64,000 bases of DNA. Origin: Thermosipho melanesiensis BI429 (GTDB lineage: Bacteria > Thermotogota > Thermotogae > Thermotogales > Fervidobacteriaceae). Made by a program: the position numbers and the translations under genes. Positions 8,688 to 17,795 of this stretch are shown here, one piece after another (within the stretch, counting starts at the first letter, position 1; every line of letters begins with the position of its first letter). The notes below the pieces were generated by a model. That model did no database searches and was not told where the DNA came from. It saw only the letters and a list, made by a program, of their open reading frames with translations. The DNA lies in assembly GCF_000016905.1 (NCBI RefSeq), contig NC_009616.1, forward strand, positions 1,302,001 through 1,366,000. The letters run 5' to 3'.

Positions 8688-10184
8688 TTACATTTCCTCT
8701 TTTTTGTAGTAATCGTTGTCTTTTGGAGGAACTTTAGATAATATAATTGCAATAATTGGTGTAGCGATTAATACTGCAAATCCAGTAAGTAATGCCCAAG
8801 TTGGATATCCACCGTATGGATTTTTAATTTCATCATAAAGTGTTAATCCCAAAATTATTATTAACGAACCTGGGATGATGTATCTTAATGAAATGTCAAA
8901 CCATTTTCCTATTTTAACTTCAGATACTTTGTTTATATAATTTCTCAATTTTTCCGCATCTAAAACCCACCCGATTATTATTGATTCAAGAATTCCAACA
9001 ATTAACAAAGCATAAATACTTAAGAAATGATCAATAATGTCAAGCCAGTACAAACCACCTTGTGTTGAGTAAAGAAGACCAACTAAGAATCCAAATATGG
9101 AAAAACCAATTAAGAAAGAGCGTTTGTTGAATTTAAACTTATCAGAAGCAGCTGCTTCTACCGCTTCTACCAACGAGAATGCAGAATCAATTCCAAGTGT
9201 AAGAAGCATTACAAAGAATGCGAGCCCTATTATTGATTGAACTATTACTCCACCTGGGAATAGAGAAATAGCTTGTGGATACACAACAAATGCAAGACCT
9301 ATACCACCACTTACAACTTCATCTATTGGAGAATTAATTTGGAGAGCCATATATCCGAGCACTGAAAAAACAGCAATTCCAGCAAGGAAAGATGTAGCGC
9401 TGTTTCCAAGGGCAGTTATAATAGCGTTGTTAGCAATATCTTCTTCTTTTTTATTATAGCTTCCATAGGCAATCATAATACCGAACGCAAGGCTTAGCGT
9501 AAAGAAAATTTGACCAAAAGCATTAGCCCAAACCCTTGGTTCTGCAAGTTTTGCAAAGTTTGGTTGGAATAAAAAATTAAGTCCCTGTGCTGCCCCTTCC
9601 AATGTAATTCCTCTGATTCCAAGTATAATCAATAAAATTACAGGAAGTGGAACTGTCCAAGCAACTGTTTTTCCCACAGAAGTTGTTCCTTTTCTTAAAA
9701 TGAAATAAATCCATAACCATGTCAAGGCAAGTCCAATAACTATTGGCCATCTAATTGAGCCTAATTCACTAGGACCATTGGATACTTGTAAGAATTCATT
9801 AAAGAAAAATTTGTTTGGATCGCCTTTCCATGCTACTCCAAATGAATAGTATAGATAGTTAAAGATGTATGCCATGATAACATTATAGTAAAACGTTATC
9901 AAAGCACCTGTTATAACAGCCCACCAACCAATAAATTCTGCACCTTTTTTAATTTTGGCAAGTGATCTTGGCGCACCACTTTGGAAGCCTTGTCCAATTG
10001 CAAATTCTGCCATTAAAAGTGGTATTCCCGCTAAAAATAATGCTATAAAGTACGGAACATAAAAAGCTCCACCACCGTTTGAATATGCCATATAAGGAAA
10101 TCTCCAAGCGTTACCCAAACCTGCAGCAGATCCTATAGCCGCAAGAACAAAAGCCCATCTTGAACCCCACTTTTGTCTAGCCAT
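8688..10184 (-). CDS. Sodium-dependent NSS family amino-acid transporter
   Basis: This protein is a member of the neurotransmitter:sodium symporter (LeuT-fold) family, which imports amino acids or related substrates with Na+. The 498-aa length with about 12 hydrophobic segments is normal. The first helix carries the diagnostic AAIGSAAGLGNAWRFPYMAY stretch at about 15-34, containing the unwound region that binds substrate and Na+. GGGAFYVPYFIALFLAGIPL follows. The start has a strong AAGGAGGGG site. The substrate is not readable from sequence; the paired small subunit suggests a methionine/alanine-type importer. Confidence 0.93.
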   Translation of the reverse strand: MARQKWGSRWAFVLAAIGSAAGLGNAWRFPYMAYSNGGGAFYVPYFIALFLAGIPLLMAEFAIGQGFQSGAPRSLAKIKKGAEFIGWWAVITGALITFYYNVIMAYIFNYLYYSFGVAWKGDPNKFFFNEFLQVSNGPSELGSIRWPIVIGLALTWLWIYFILRKGTTSVGKTVAWTVPLPVILLIILGIRGITLEGAAQGLNFLFQPNFAKLAEPRVWANAFGQIFFTLSLAFGIMIAYGSYNKKEEDIANNAIITALGNSATSFLAGIAVFSVLGYMALQINSPIDEVVSGGIGLAFVVYPQAISLFPGGVIVQSIIGLAFFVMLLTLGIDSAFSLVEAVEAAASDKFKFNKRSFLIGFSIFGFLVGLLYSTQGGLYWLDIIDHFLSIYALLIVGILESIIIGWVLDAEKLRNYINKVSEVKIGKWFDISLRYIIPGSLIIILGLTLYDEIKNPYGGYPTWALLTGFAVLIATPIIAIILSKVPPKDNDYYKKEEM

Positions 10185-10238
10185 AAAACCCCTCCTTTTT
10201 TTGGGATGTTGTTACAAAATGGAAATATTCTTATAAAT

Positions 10239-10268
10239 AATATAACATATTTAACATTAAAAATTCAA
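10239..10268 (-). promoter_or_regulatory. Probable sigma-70-type promoter of the NSS operon
   Basis: Read on the minus strand, TTGAAT (10263-10268) and TATATT (10239-10244) are 18 bases apart, about 55 bases upstream of the transporter start. Placed by eye; the A+T-rich background makes chance matches possible. Confidence 0.5.
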
Positions 10269-10270
10269 GT

Positions 10271-10299
10271 AAAAAAATCCCATCCGAATGGATGGGATT
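10271..10299 (-). terminator. Intrinsic terminator of the panB-scpAB-AAA operon
   Basis: The perfect 10-bp stem AATCCCATCC/GGATGGGATT (10276-10285 and 10290-10299) with a GAAT loop is followed, in minus-strand direction, by a T-run. It lies 20 bases beyond the stop of the AAA+ gene. Confidence 0.9.
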
Positions 10300-10318
10300 C
10301 AAAAACTATTTGTTAATG

Positions 10319-11344
10319 CTATATTGAAATTTTTTCAAGTATTTTATCACAAAAGATTCCTTTGTATCCAGGTTCGTTTGAAAGTTCATTTAGCAGTCGG
10401 ACTAGGCTAAAAAATGTATCTTTTGGAATGGATTTTGAAAGTGTTAAAAGGTTTTTTGAGATATTTTCCACGTTGTTTATTAATTCTTTAGATTCTTCTT
10501 CTGTAAGGTTTGAAACAAAATCTATGATTCTCAATATTATGGAATTTGCTTTGTGTATTTCTAAATTTTGTGGAATTTTTCCTTCAATCAACACGTCTCT
10601 TGCTGTAGGAATACTATGTGTTATATTTTCAACAAAAACTTTTGCAGCTTCGGGGCCAAGTATACCTGAAGCTATTTGATATCCATATTTTTTCTTTTCA
10701 TTTTCTGAAAGATTTTTAAAAACATTTCCCAATTTATGCCAACTTCTGGGGCTGGGTGTTATTGTAGCCTTTAACGAAACGTGGTTTGAACTATACAAGA
10801 ATTCTGGGTTTTTTTCTATGAATTTAATTATTTCATTGGGTATGTTATTTAGTTTTGCCCATTCAATCCATTCATTGATATCAGGTGTGATTTCTAGAAT
10901 AAAGAACCTTGAAAGGAAAGCTGGATCCGTTATTAGATCAACTTGGTCATATTCTTCATCCGGTGGATTCATAGATGCTACTATCCATGTGCCTTCTGGC
11001 AAAATGTGGTTGTGAATGCGTCTGTCTATGAGTAACTGCATTATGGCATTTCTTATACTTCTATGAGAGCGATTTATTTCGTCTAAAAATATTATGGTGT
11101 TTCCATCTTCGGGCCACCAATCAGGTGCAAGAAAAACTGTTTTTTCTTTGTCTTTTGAAGGTAGTCCTATTAGATCTCCTGGTTCCATTTGGGAAAGTAC
11201 TAATATTATTAAATTTCTATTAACTTCACAAGCAATTTCTTTGATTATGTCAGTTTTTCCAACTCCAAAGTGACCAATTAATAATGGGATTTCATTGCTT
11301 TCCATTATCTTTCTCGATATCATTTTGGCTTCTTTCAGTGTCAA
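10319..11344 (-). CDS. MoxR/dynein-type AAA+ ATPase
   Basis: The Walker A motif GHFGVGKT lies at about residues 24-31 and the Walker B motif TIIFLDEINRS at about 84-94. A sensor segment TWIVASMNPPDEEYDQVDL follows. This is the MoxR/AAA_5 layout, whose members usually act as chaperones remodelling a partner with a VWA domain. The frame can start at a GTG at 11353, but AGGAGG overlaps that codon. The TTG at 11344 is eight bases downstream of AGGAGG and is the likelier start. It overlaps scpB by 53 bases. No VWA partner is visible nearby, so its client is unknown. Confidence 0.85.
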   Translation of the reverse strand: MTLKEAKMISRKIMESNEIPLLIGHFGVGKTDIIKEIACEVNRNLIILVLSQMEPGDLIGLPSKDKEKTVFLAPDWWPEDGNTIIFLDEINRSHRSIRNAIMQLLIDRRIHNHILPEGTWIVASMNPPDEEYDQVDLITDPAFLSRFFILEITPDINEWIEWAKLNNIPNEIIKFIEKNPEFLYSSNHVSLKATITPSPRSWHKLGNVFKNLSENEKKKYGYQIASGILGPEAAKVFVENITHSIPTARDVLIEGKIPQNLEIHKANSIILRIIDFVSNLTEEESKELINNVENISKNLLTLSKSIPKDTFFSLVRLLNELSNEPGYKGIFCDKILEKISI

Positions 11345-11837
11345 AGTGTACACCTCCTAATTCGTCTAAGAGTTCTTCTATAAATGTTTCTTCTTTGAAT
11401 GTATCTGTTAAGCTATAAATATAACTCCTACCGGATTTTCGCCTCTTTACAACTCCACTCATTAGTAGCTGTTTTAGAATATTAGTGGAATCTTTTCCCC
11501 GAATTTCATCTATTTGCCTTTTTGTCGCTTTCTTTTTGGAAGCAAGTAAAATTACAATTTCAAGTTGTGAGGTGGTTAAGGTATTCAATGATCTTCTTTT
11601 TATAATTTTTTCAATATAAATTGCATATTTTTTTTTCGTGAAAAATTTGAAAAAGCCGTCAATATTTCTTAATTCAATACCAGATTCATTGTTTAAGTTG
11701 TACTTTTGTTCTAAGATTTTTACTATATCATCAAAATCTTTTTCGCTAACTTGAGCAATTTCCAATATTTTTTCTTTTTGTATACCTTTTGATGCAAAAA
11801 TTAACGATTCTATTATTGCCACTTTTTCACTATCCAT
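11292..11837 (-). CDS. scpB: Segregation and condensation protein B (ScpB)
   Basis: ScpB is the winged-helix kleisin partner that, with ScpA and SMC, forms the bacterial condensin. The 181-aa length is normal. An N-terminal helix (VAIIESLIFASKGIQKEKIL) is followed by two winged-helix domains. The second contains the conserved LTTSQLEIVILLASKKKATKRQIDEIRG, written here only as its core LTTSQLEIV...IDEIRGKDS at about 92-118, and an RRKSGRSYIYSLTDTFKE-type wing. It overlaps scpA by eight bases. The neighbouring scpA makes the call secure. Confidence 0.92.
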   Translation of the reverse strand: MDSEKVAIIESLIFASKGIQKEKILEIAQVSEKDFDDIVKILEQKYNLNNESGIELRNIDGFFKFFTKKKYAIYIEKIIKRRSLNTLTTSQLEIVILLASKKKATKRQIDEIRGKDSTNILKQLLMSGVVKRRKSGRSYIYSLTDTFKEETFIEELLDELGGVHFDTERSQNDIEKDNGKQ

Positions 11838-12489
11838 TTTTTATTCTCCTTATTTTAAGGTTTTCTTCCAAAACTATCTTATTCATTTTTATTAATTCCA
11901 AAATTGCTAAAAATTTTAATATCACTTCATATTTACTTTTTGAGTTTTTTAATATAGTTATTATATCTTCTTCTGCTGTGGTTAAAATTTGGCTCATAAT
12001 AGTTTCAAGTGATATTTCTTCTCTTTTTATTTTGTAAATTTTTTGTTTTAACTCCACTTCTTTTAATATACTTGTTATTAGTTTTTTTAATTTTTTTTCG
12101 TTGATTTTTGGAAATATAGCTTTGACTGATATGGGAACTTTTTTTGGACTTAATTTTTCAACTGATTTTACCTTTTCCGTAAATTCTTTTATTTTTGCGT
12201 ATTGCTCTACCTGAGAATAAAATTTTTCTTTCTTTTTTTGAAACTCACTGTCTTCATTGCTTCTAGGCAATAAACTTTTTGATTTTAATTCCATTAGATA
12301 TGCAGCTGTTGCAATGAATTCAGATGTTAGTTTTAAGTTAAATTCTTTCATTTTTTTTATATATTCATAAAATTCATCGGCAAGCTGGGAAATAGGAATT
12401 TCCCTAACGCTAAGCTTTTTCTTTTGTACAAGAAAAATAATCAAATCTAATGGACCTTCAAACTCTTCAAATTTGAAGATTAACTCCAT
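11830..12489 (-). CDS. scpA: Segregation and condensation protein A (ScpA)
   Basis: ScpA is the kleisin subunit bridging SMC heads and binding ScpB. The N-terminus shows the family signature FEGPLDLIIFLVQKKKLSV at about 9-27, followed by ISQLADEFYEYIKKM and AAYLMELKSKSLLPR. A charged linker follows, and a short C-terminal winged-helix segment (ILKFLAILELIKMNKIVL) closes the 219-aa protein. Its start overlaps the stop of the upstream CBS-ACT gene by one base, and its end overlaps scpB. Confidence 0.93.
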   Translation of the reverse strand: MELIFKFEEFEGPLDLIIFLVQKKKLSVREIPISQLADEFYEYIKKMKEFNLKLTSEFIATAAYLMELKSKSLLPRSNEDSEFQKKKEKFYSQVEQYAKIKEFTEKVKSVEKLSPKKVPISVKAIFPKINEKKLKKLITSILKEVELKQKIYKIKREEISLETIMSQILTTAEEDIITILKNSKSKYEVILKFLAILELIKMNKIVLEENLKIRRIKNG

Positions 12490-13091
12490 TAAAACCCTTC
12501 TTCTTCAATTATTGAAAGATACTTAATATTGTATATTTCAAGTAAGTTTGCAACTGTTTCTGGATCATCACATTGTATTTTTATTGAAACCTGTCTTTTA
12601 TTATTTTCTTTTAATGTAAGAATGGATAATATGTTCATTTTATTATTTGCAAGTACATCGATCATTTTCTTAAGTTCACCTGGTTTATCTTCTAATTCTA
12701 AAATGATTCGTGTTCCACGTTCATCCATTGCTGAAAGTTCAGTGAAAGCTTCTAAGACCTCTTGCACCGTTAGTACTCCAATTACTTCGGCGTTATTGTT
12801 AACAACGGGCAATATTTGATCTTTGTTTTCAATTAACATTAGTGCCGCTTCTTCAACATTTGAATCTTCTACAACGTAAAAGTCTGGGAACGTAACATAC
12901 ATTTCTATTTTTTCATCAAATTGTGAATCTCTAATACTAGATTTGTAAATTACACCTTCAAATTTGTCATTTTCATCTAAGACTATACTGTAATCACAAG
13001 AAAATTCTCTCATTTTTCTTAATGCATCTCCAACTGTATTCTCTCTTTTTAACGTTGGAAAATGTGTAAGTATCCATTTTTTCACATTCAT
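12489..13091 (-). CDS. CBS-domain pair plus ACT domain protein
   Basis: The 200-aa protein has two CBS motifs (about residues 10-65 and 75-130, with DALRKMREFSCDYSIVLD and AALMLIENKDQILPVVN) followed by a C-terminal ACT domain (IILELEDKPGELKKMIDVLA at about 138-157). CBS pairs usually bind adenine nucleotides and ACT domains amino acids, so a ligand-sensing role is likely. The architecture resembles AcuB-like proteins. No catalytic domain is present. It is co-transcribed with coaBC upstream and scpA downstream; no specific target can be named. Confidence 0.85.
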   Translation of the reverse strand: MNVKKWILTHFPTLKRENTVGDALRKMREFSCDYSIVLDENDKFEGVIYKSSIRDSQFDEKIEMYVTFPDFYVVEDSNVEEAALMLIENKDQILPVVNNNAEVIGVLTVQEVLEAFTELSAMDERGTRIILELEDKPGELKKMIDVLANNKMNILSILTLKENNKRQVSIKIQCDDPETVANLLEIYNIKYLSIIEEEGF

Positions 13092-13106
13092 GTATTTTAC
13101 CTCCCT

Positions 13107-14051
13107 TTAAAATATATTTATTTCACCATTTTCTGCTCCTACAACCACTATTTCATTATTGTGTTTGAATATATCAATGGGATATTTTGAAGTTTCGAAT
13201 ATGGATATATTACCGTTATTGTCTATTTTTAATAGTTTGTTGTATGGTGCGGATAGTATGTACATATTGTTGTTAATTATCTTCCCATTTGTTGCAGAAT
13301 ATTTTAATTTATTCCATAAGACTATTTTACCATTTTTTAGTGTATAAATTTCATTACTATACATTGAACTAAAATAAAGAATTCCTTTCCAATTTAATGC
13401 AAATGAAATGTAAGGAGATGCTTTGTATGTGATTTTTGTGATAAAGTCCAGGATTGTTCCTCCACGTGTGTCTATTATGTAGTTATCAACAACTAAAGTT
13501 GGAGTGATTAAATTAAAGTTGTACAACTTATCTTTATATTCAACATCAAAATCTTCTCTCCAAACATAGAGTCCTAATGGATAATCTTTGTAGATGTAAA
13601 AGTAATTAGGGGAAGATAGAAATTTGTGGTAAGATACCATATTTAAGTTAAAATCATAACCGTATATGTTACCTTTTGTGTCAAGAACGTAAACAATATC
13701 GTTGTATCTTTGGTAGAACATCAATTTGTTTTCAAAATATTTTACATTTTTCTGGTTGGTTTTTATATTAATTAAAATAATTTTTTTCCCAACAGTATCT
13801 ATGACTAGTAATTTGTTGTCCTTTAGGAAAGAAATTGAAGGATAAAATCCTACATTATCAAAGTAGTATTCAATCTTTTTGCTTTCAAGGTTGAAAATAG
13901 CTACTATCCTTTGAATTGAACTTGTTAAAACCAAATAATTTTTATATTTTGTATTTCTGAATGTATAATTTATTCCCGTATAATATGTTTTTGAAAATAT
14001 GGATAAACTAAATATTATTAGAAGAAATAAAACTAAGTACTTCTTTTGCAA
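13107..14051 (-). CDS. Exported beta-propeller-like protein of unknown function
   Basis: The product begins with a basic stretch and one hydrophobic helix (YLVLFLLIIFSLSIFS), likely a signal peptide. After it come repeated short strands with aromatic and Asn-Gly turns (for example DTKGNIYGYDF, KNGKIVLWNK, IDNNGNISIFE), the texture of a six- or seven-bladed propeller. A longer frame starts at 14072, but the AAGGGAG site at about 14062-14068 points to the TTG at 14051. Either start overlaps coaBC. I do not recognise a specific family. Being inside a CoA/condensin operon says little about function. Confidence 0.65.
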   Translation of the reverse strand: MQKKYLVLFLLIIFSLSIFSKTYYTGINYTFRNTKYKNYLVLTSSIQRIVAIFNLESKKIEYYFDNVGFYPSISFLKDNKLLVIDTVGKKIILINIKTNQKNVKYFENKLMFYQRYNDIVYVLDTKGNIYGYDFNLNMVSYHKFLSSPNYFYIYKDYPLGLYVWREDFDVEYKDKLYNFNLITPTLVVDNYIIDTRGGTILDFITKITYKASPYISFALNWKGILYFSSMYSNEIYTLKNGKIVLWNKLKYSATNGKIINNNMYILSAPYNKLLKIDNNGNISIFETSKYPIDIFKHNNEIVVVGAENGEINIF

Positions 14052-15186
14052 TTTTTTCTTTACTCCCTTCAAACGTAAGTGTTTGTTTTTTTGTTATGAG
14101 AAATGCTTCGGCATTTTCATTACCCATTACCTTTAAGGCGTTGTTTGCAATTATACAGTCAACTCCTTTTTTTTCTAATTTTTCTTTTCCGTATTCAATT
14201 ATATTTTGTGTTTCAGCCGCAAATCCAATAATTATCTGATCTTTGGACTTTTTCTTTGAGATTTCTTTTAAAATGTCTTTTGTTCTTTCAAGTTCTAATG
14301 TTAATAAATCCTTATTGGATTTTTTTATTTTGTTCTTTTCTTTTTTCTTGGGAGTAAAATCTGCTACAGCTGCACTCATTACGATAATATCAAAATCATG
14401 GTATCTTTTAATTATTTCGTTGTACATTTCATTTGCGGAAGTTACTTTAATAAAGTTGTCAATAAAATATGGCGGTTTGATATTTGTTGGGCCTGAGATA
14501 AGTGTTACATACGCTCCCATTCTTTTTGCAACTTTTGCAAAAGCATATCCCATTTTTCCGCTTGAATGGTTTGTAATATACCTTATTGGATCAATTTGCT
14601 CATAAGTAGGTCCAGCAGTTACTAGCACTTTTTTTCCTTTTAATTTTTTTTCTTCAAGTATTAATTTTATAGTCTCAATAATTTTGGTATTTTCTGGATA
14701 TCTACCTTTTCCAATATCTCCGCATGCAAGATGGCCAACATCAGGTTCTATTATATACCATCCAAATCTTTTTAACTTTTCTATATTTTCTATTGTAATT
14801 TTATTTTCATACATTCTTGTATTCATTGTTGGAACTAATGCTTTAGGAGTAGAATTGGGAATGGCAAGTACAGTTGTAGTTAAAAGATTATCGGCAAATC
14901 CATTTGAAATTTTAGCAATGGTATTTGCGGTAGCAGGTGCGAGTAAAAACAAATTTGTCTTTTTAGAAAGTTCAGTGTGTGTAATATATCCTCCACTTAC
15001 ATTGAAAATATCGGTGTAAACGTTACAATTTCCTACTGCTGAGAACACAGTTGGAGATAACAGTTTTGCTGCATTTTTAGTCATTATTACGTCTATTTCA
15101 AAGTTTTCTTTTCTTAGTTTACTTACTAAATCTACGGTTTTATATATTGCTATTCCGCTTGATACGCCTAAGAGTATATGCACCAT
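14008..15186 (-). CDS. coaBC: Bifunctional phosphopantothenoylcysteine decarboxylase/synthetase CoaBC
   Basis: CoaBC couples phosphopantothenate to cysteine using CTP (CoaB) and decarboxylates the product with FMN (CoaC) in coenzyme A synthesis. The N-terminal flavoprotein half shows ILLGVSSGIAIYKTVDLV, the PTMN motif (VPTMNTRMYEN at about 118-128) and the active-site cysteine in HLACGDIGKGRYPE at about 152-165. The CoaB half shows KVLVTAGPTYEQIDPIRYI and NHSSGKMGYAFA at about 183-213. The 392-aa length is normal. It follows panB, another CoA-pathway gene, after only one base. Confidence 0.97.
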   Translation of the reverse strand: MVHILLGVSSGIAIYKTVDLVSKLRKENFEIDVIMTKNAAKLLSPTVFSAVGNCNVYTDIFNVSGGYITHTELSKKTNLFLLAPATANTIAKISNGFADNLLTTTVLAIPNSTPKALVPTMNTRMYENKITIENIEKLKRFGWYIIEPDVGHLACGDIGKGRYPENTKIIETIKLILEEKKLKGKKVLVTAGPTYEQIDPIRYITNHSSGKMGYAFAKVAKRMGAYVTLISGPTNIKPPYFIDNFIKVTSANEMYNEIIKRYHDFDIIVMSAAVADFTPKKKEKNKIKKSNKDLLTLELERTKDILKEISKKKSKDQIIIGFAAETQNIIEYGKEKLEKKGVDCIIANNALKVMGNENAEAFLITKKQTLTFEGSKEKIAKEVLSFISSNNI

Positions 15187-15187
15187 T

Positions 15188-15982
15188 TTATTTTCCTCCT
15201 TTAAATGTATGCCTTTCTTTAGGAAAGTTTTTTTCTTTTACATCTTTTTTAAATTCTTTTAGCGCGTTTAACATTATTGAGTATGTATTTGCGTATTGTT
15301 TTGAAAATTTAGGTTTAAAGTTTGGATTTAACCCTACTATGTCGTGGAAAACCAATACTTGTCCATCGCAATATCTTCCAGCACCAATTCCAATTGTTGG
15401 AATTGAAATTTTTTCAGTAATTTCTTTTGCTAATTCTTCTGTAACCATTTCAAGAACAATGGAAAAAACTCCACATTGTTCTAAGGCAATGGCACTTTCA
15501 AGAATCGTTTTTTTTGAATCTTCTTTTTTTCCTTGAACTTTGTATCCACCAAATATGTTTATTGATTGAGGGGTAAATCCAAGATGTCCCATAACTGGAA
15601 TGCCAATGTTGATACATTTTTCAATTAAATTGCAATGGAATTTTCCTCCTTCTATTTTTACAGCATTTGCACCATTTTTAATTAATATACCTGCGTTTTT
15701 AACAGCTTCTTCTATACTATGTCCGTACGATAGAAATGGCATATCTGCGACTATAAAAGAATTTGGTGCGCCACGTCTTACCGCTTTAAGATGAATTATT
15801 ATTTCCTCCATTGTTACTGGGATTGTTGAATCATATCCAAGTACATTATTTCCAATTGAATCTCCTATCAGGATTATATCTACGCCAGCTTCTTCTGCTA
15901 TTTTTGCTGTGGGTGTATCGTAAGCTGTTACCATTACTATTTTTTCTTTTCCTTTCATAGCTAAAAATTTTTGTATTGTCAT
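15188..15982 (-). CDS. panB: 3-methyl-2-oxobutanoate hydroxymethyltransferase PanB
   Basis: PanB transfers a hydroxymethyl group from methylene-tetrahydrofolate to ketoisovalerate, the first step to pantothenate. The motifs VTAYDTPTAKIAEEAGVD, ILIGDSIGNNVLGYDST and ADMPFLSYG are all present and include the Mg-binding aspartates; the catalytic Glu lies near IGAGRYCDGQVLVFHD. The frame is open up to 16060, but that extension crosses a terminator. The ATG at 15982, preceded by AAAGGAGC, is clearly the start and gives 264 aa, the family's usual size. It leads the pan/coaBC operon. Confidence 0.96.
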   Translation of the reverse strand: MTIQKFLAMKGKEKIVMVTAYDTPTAKIAEEAGVDIILIGDSIGNNVLGYDSTIPVTMEEIIIHLKAVRRGAPNSFIVADMPFLSYGHSIEEAVKNAGILIKNGANAVKIEGGKFHCNLIEKCINIGIPVMGHLGFTPQSINIFGGYKVQGKKEDSKKTILESAIALEQCGVFSIVLEMVTEELAKEITEKISIPTIGIGAGRYCDGQVLVFHDIVGLNPNFKPKFSKQYANTYSIMLNALKEFKKDVKEKNFPKERHTFKGGK

Positions 15983-16014
15983 AATTTCACGCTCCTTTGG
16001 AACAATTTTAACAT

Positions 16015-16039
16015 AAAAAACCCCCTCCTTTAAGAGGGG
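16015..16039 (-). terminator. Intrinsic terminator after the MBL-fold hydrolase gene
   Basis: In minus-strand direction, a CCCCTC/GAGGGG stem (16034-16039 and 16022-16027) is followed by a run of six Ts. The stop codon of the hydrolase gene lies in the loop region, and panB starts 33 bases further on. Confidence 0.85.
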
Positions 16040-16770
16040 ATAAGGTTCTCTAAACTCCATTTAAACAATTCTGGGTGTTTTCTATCTTTAAAGTTAGGGT
16101 CATTTTCAATTTTATTTGGGCTTATACTTCCTTCTTTTAATTGTTTGATCTTTTTAAGATAATCAATCATATTTTCTATTTCTATTTCATTACTTATTGC
16201 ACCATGACCGGGTACTATGTTCAAAGATTTTGGCATGTTTTCAAGGGTGTTGAGCCATAAATCTAAATTGCTGTCAGGGACTATTTCCGGATGAATACCT
16301 GTTACTATTGTATCACCGGCGATTAATATATCTTCAGATTCAATATATATATATGATGAGTCAAGGGTATGACCAGGTCCATTGTATATTACCAATTTTA
16401 TCCCATCTTCATATTCAAAGTAGTTTTCAAATATTACATTTGGCAGCTTTATTTCTACGTTTTCCATATTTAAATGTTTGAAATAGTCCACATCCATTTT
16501 TTTCATAAATTCTCGTGTTAATCTATTTGCAACTATAGGACAATCAAATACTATATTTCCAAATGTATGATCAGGGTGATAATGTGTGTTTATTACTAAT
16601 GTAATGTCCTTTCCTGAAATATCTTTGGAAAATTCCTTTATCTTTTCCGCTTTTTTTGGAAACAATGAAGTATCAACTAATATATTTCCTTTTTTGCCTA
16701 GTATCAGTGTGCTATTTGCTGCAAGATCATTTTCAATAACATATATTTTATTGTTGATGTTTTTAATCAT
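16030..16770 (-). CDS. Metallo-beta-lactamase-fold hydrolase
   Basis: The zinc-binding signature THYHPDHTFGN is at about residues 81-91, with further metal ligands in YNGPGHTLDSS and AGDTIV and a late VPGHGA. This defines the MBL superfamily, whose members include glyoxalase II, quinol-type hydrolases and many uncharacterised enzymes. The frame opens at 16800, but AGGGGGAG lies four bases before the ATG at 16770, so that codon is chosen (246 aa). It is transcribed alone and divergently from csaB. The substrate is not predictable. Confidence 0.88.
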   Translation of the reverse strand: MIKNINNKIYVIENDLAANSTLILGKKGNILVDTSLFPKKAEKIKEFSKDISGKDITLVINTHYHPDHTFGNIVFDCPIVANRLTREFMKKMDVDYFKHLNMENVEIKLPNVIFENYFEYEDGIKLVIYNGPGHTLDSSYIYIESEDILIAGDTIVTGIHPEIVPDSNLDLWLNTLENMPKSLNIVPGHGAISNEIEIENMIDYLKKIKQLKEGSISPNKIENDPNFKDRKHPELFKWSLENLIPS

Positions 16771-16832
16771 TTGTCTCCCCCTATATGTTATACTTTTCAT
16801 AGAAATATTTCTCTATTGGGAGGTTATATTCC

Positions 16833-17795
16833 TTGAAGAATAAAATTTTACTTGTGGGATATTATGGATTTGGAAATTTTGGTGATGAGTTAATGAGAAG
16901 AAGTATTAAAAATTTTTTGAAAGAAAGAAACTATGAAGTTTATGAATTGTTGCCTAAAGAAAATCTTGATGCGAGAAGTTATAACAGATTTAATTTTTTT
17001 TCCGTTATTTCTGCTATTTTAAAATCTGATATTGTGGTTTGTGGGGGTGGCGGGATTCTTCAAGATAAAACCAGTCTAAAGAGTTTTTTATATTATTATT
17101 CCATTTTTAAACTATCGTTGATTTTAAAAAAACCTGTTTTATTTTTTGGAAATAGTTTTGGTCCATTAAATTATTATGTTTCTAGGGTTTTAATAAAAGG
17201 TTTGTTAAGAAGTGGGAAATTGTATGTTTTTGCGAGAGATCCTGTTTCGTATAAGTTTTCAAGCTGCTTCAATGCGAACACCCATCTTGGTACTGATCCA
17301 GGGATTTTGGGTTTAGAAGATAAGGTTGTAACATTTGAAAAGAAAGTGGTGATTATTCCAAGAAAGTTGAAAAGTTATGTACCAATATTGTTTGATTTAA
17401 AAAGAAATGGTGTAGAGGAAGTGGTATATTTACCATTTGCACCTGAAGATATAAATCTTTCAAAAAAACTTTCAAGTTTTTCCATAAAAGGACTTAAGGT
17501 GAGGTTTTCAGATGATATAAACGAGATATTGAGTGCTAGTGCGGTAATTTCAGAGAGATTTCATGGTTCTCTTGTTTCTGCATTTTATGGGAAGCCTTTT
17601 ATATCAGTAAATGACGAGAAATTTAGGAGATTTTTTTCAAGATATGATGATAGAGATTATTACGCAAAAGATCTGTTTCAAGCGAGTTTGAAGTTAAAAA
17701 AGTTAAATGTTCCACAGGTTAGAGCCGATATGATAAAGGATTGTAAAGATATGTACGAAAAATTTGAGAAATTACTGTTAAATGTTATACGGTAA
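16833..17795 (+). CDS. csaB: Polysaccharide pyruvyl transferase CsaB
   Basis: CsaB adds pyruvate to a cell-wall polysaccharide so that SLH-domain surface proteins can bind it. The N-terminal Rossmann-like motif GYYGFGNFGDELM at about 8-20 and VVCGGGGILQDK at about 69-80 are characteristic, as are RDPVSYKF, GTDPG and the late ISERFHGSLVSAFYG at about 237-251. The start is TTG with GGGAGG nine bases upstream. Its last 11 bases overlap the convergent ABC ATPase gene. It suggests a pyruvylated wall polymer and S-layer-like outer envelope attachment in this organism. Confidence 0.9.
   Translation: MKNKILLVGYYGFGNFGDELMRRSIKNFLKERNYEVYELLPKENLDARSYNRFNFFSVISAILKSDIVVCGGGGILQDKTSLKSFLYYYSIFKLSLILKKPVLFFGNSFGPLNYYVSRVLIKGLLRSGKLYVFARDPVSYKFSSCFNANTHLGTDPGILGLEDKVVTFEKKVVIIPRKLKSYVPILFDLKRNGVEEVVYLPFAPEDINLSKKLSSFSIKGLKVRFSDDINEILSASAVISERFHGSLVSAFYGKPFISVNDEKFRRFFSRYDDRDYYAKDLFQASLKLKKLNVPQVRADMIKDCKDMYEKFEKLLLNVIR

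Noticed and set aside
16801-16812. 12-bp palindrome AGAAATATTTCT between the MBL-fold gene and csaB
   Set aside because: A/T-rich palindromes of this size are expected by chance here, and no promoter elements could be placed around it with confidence.
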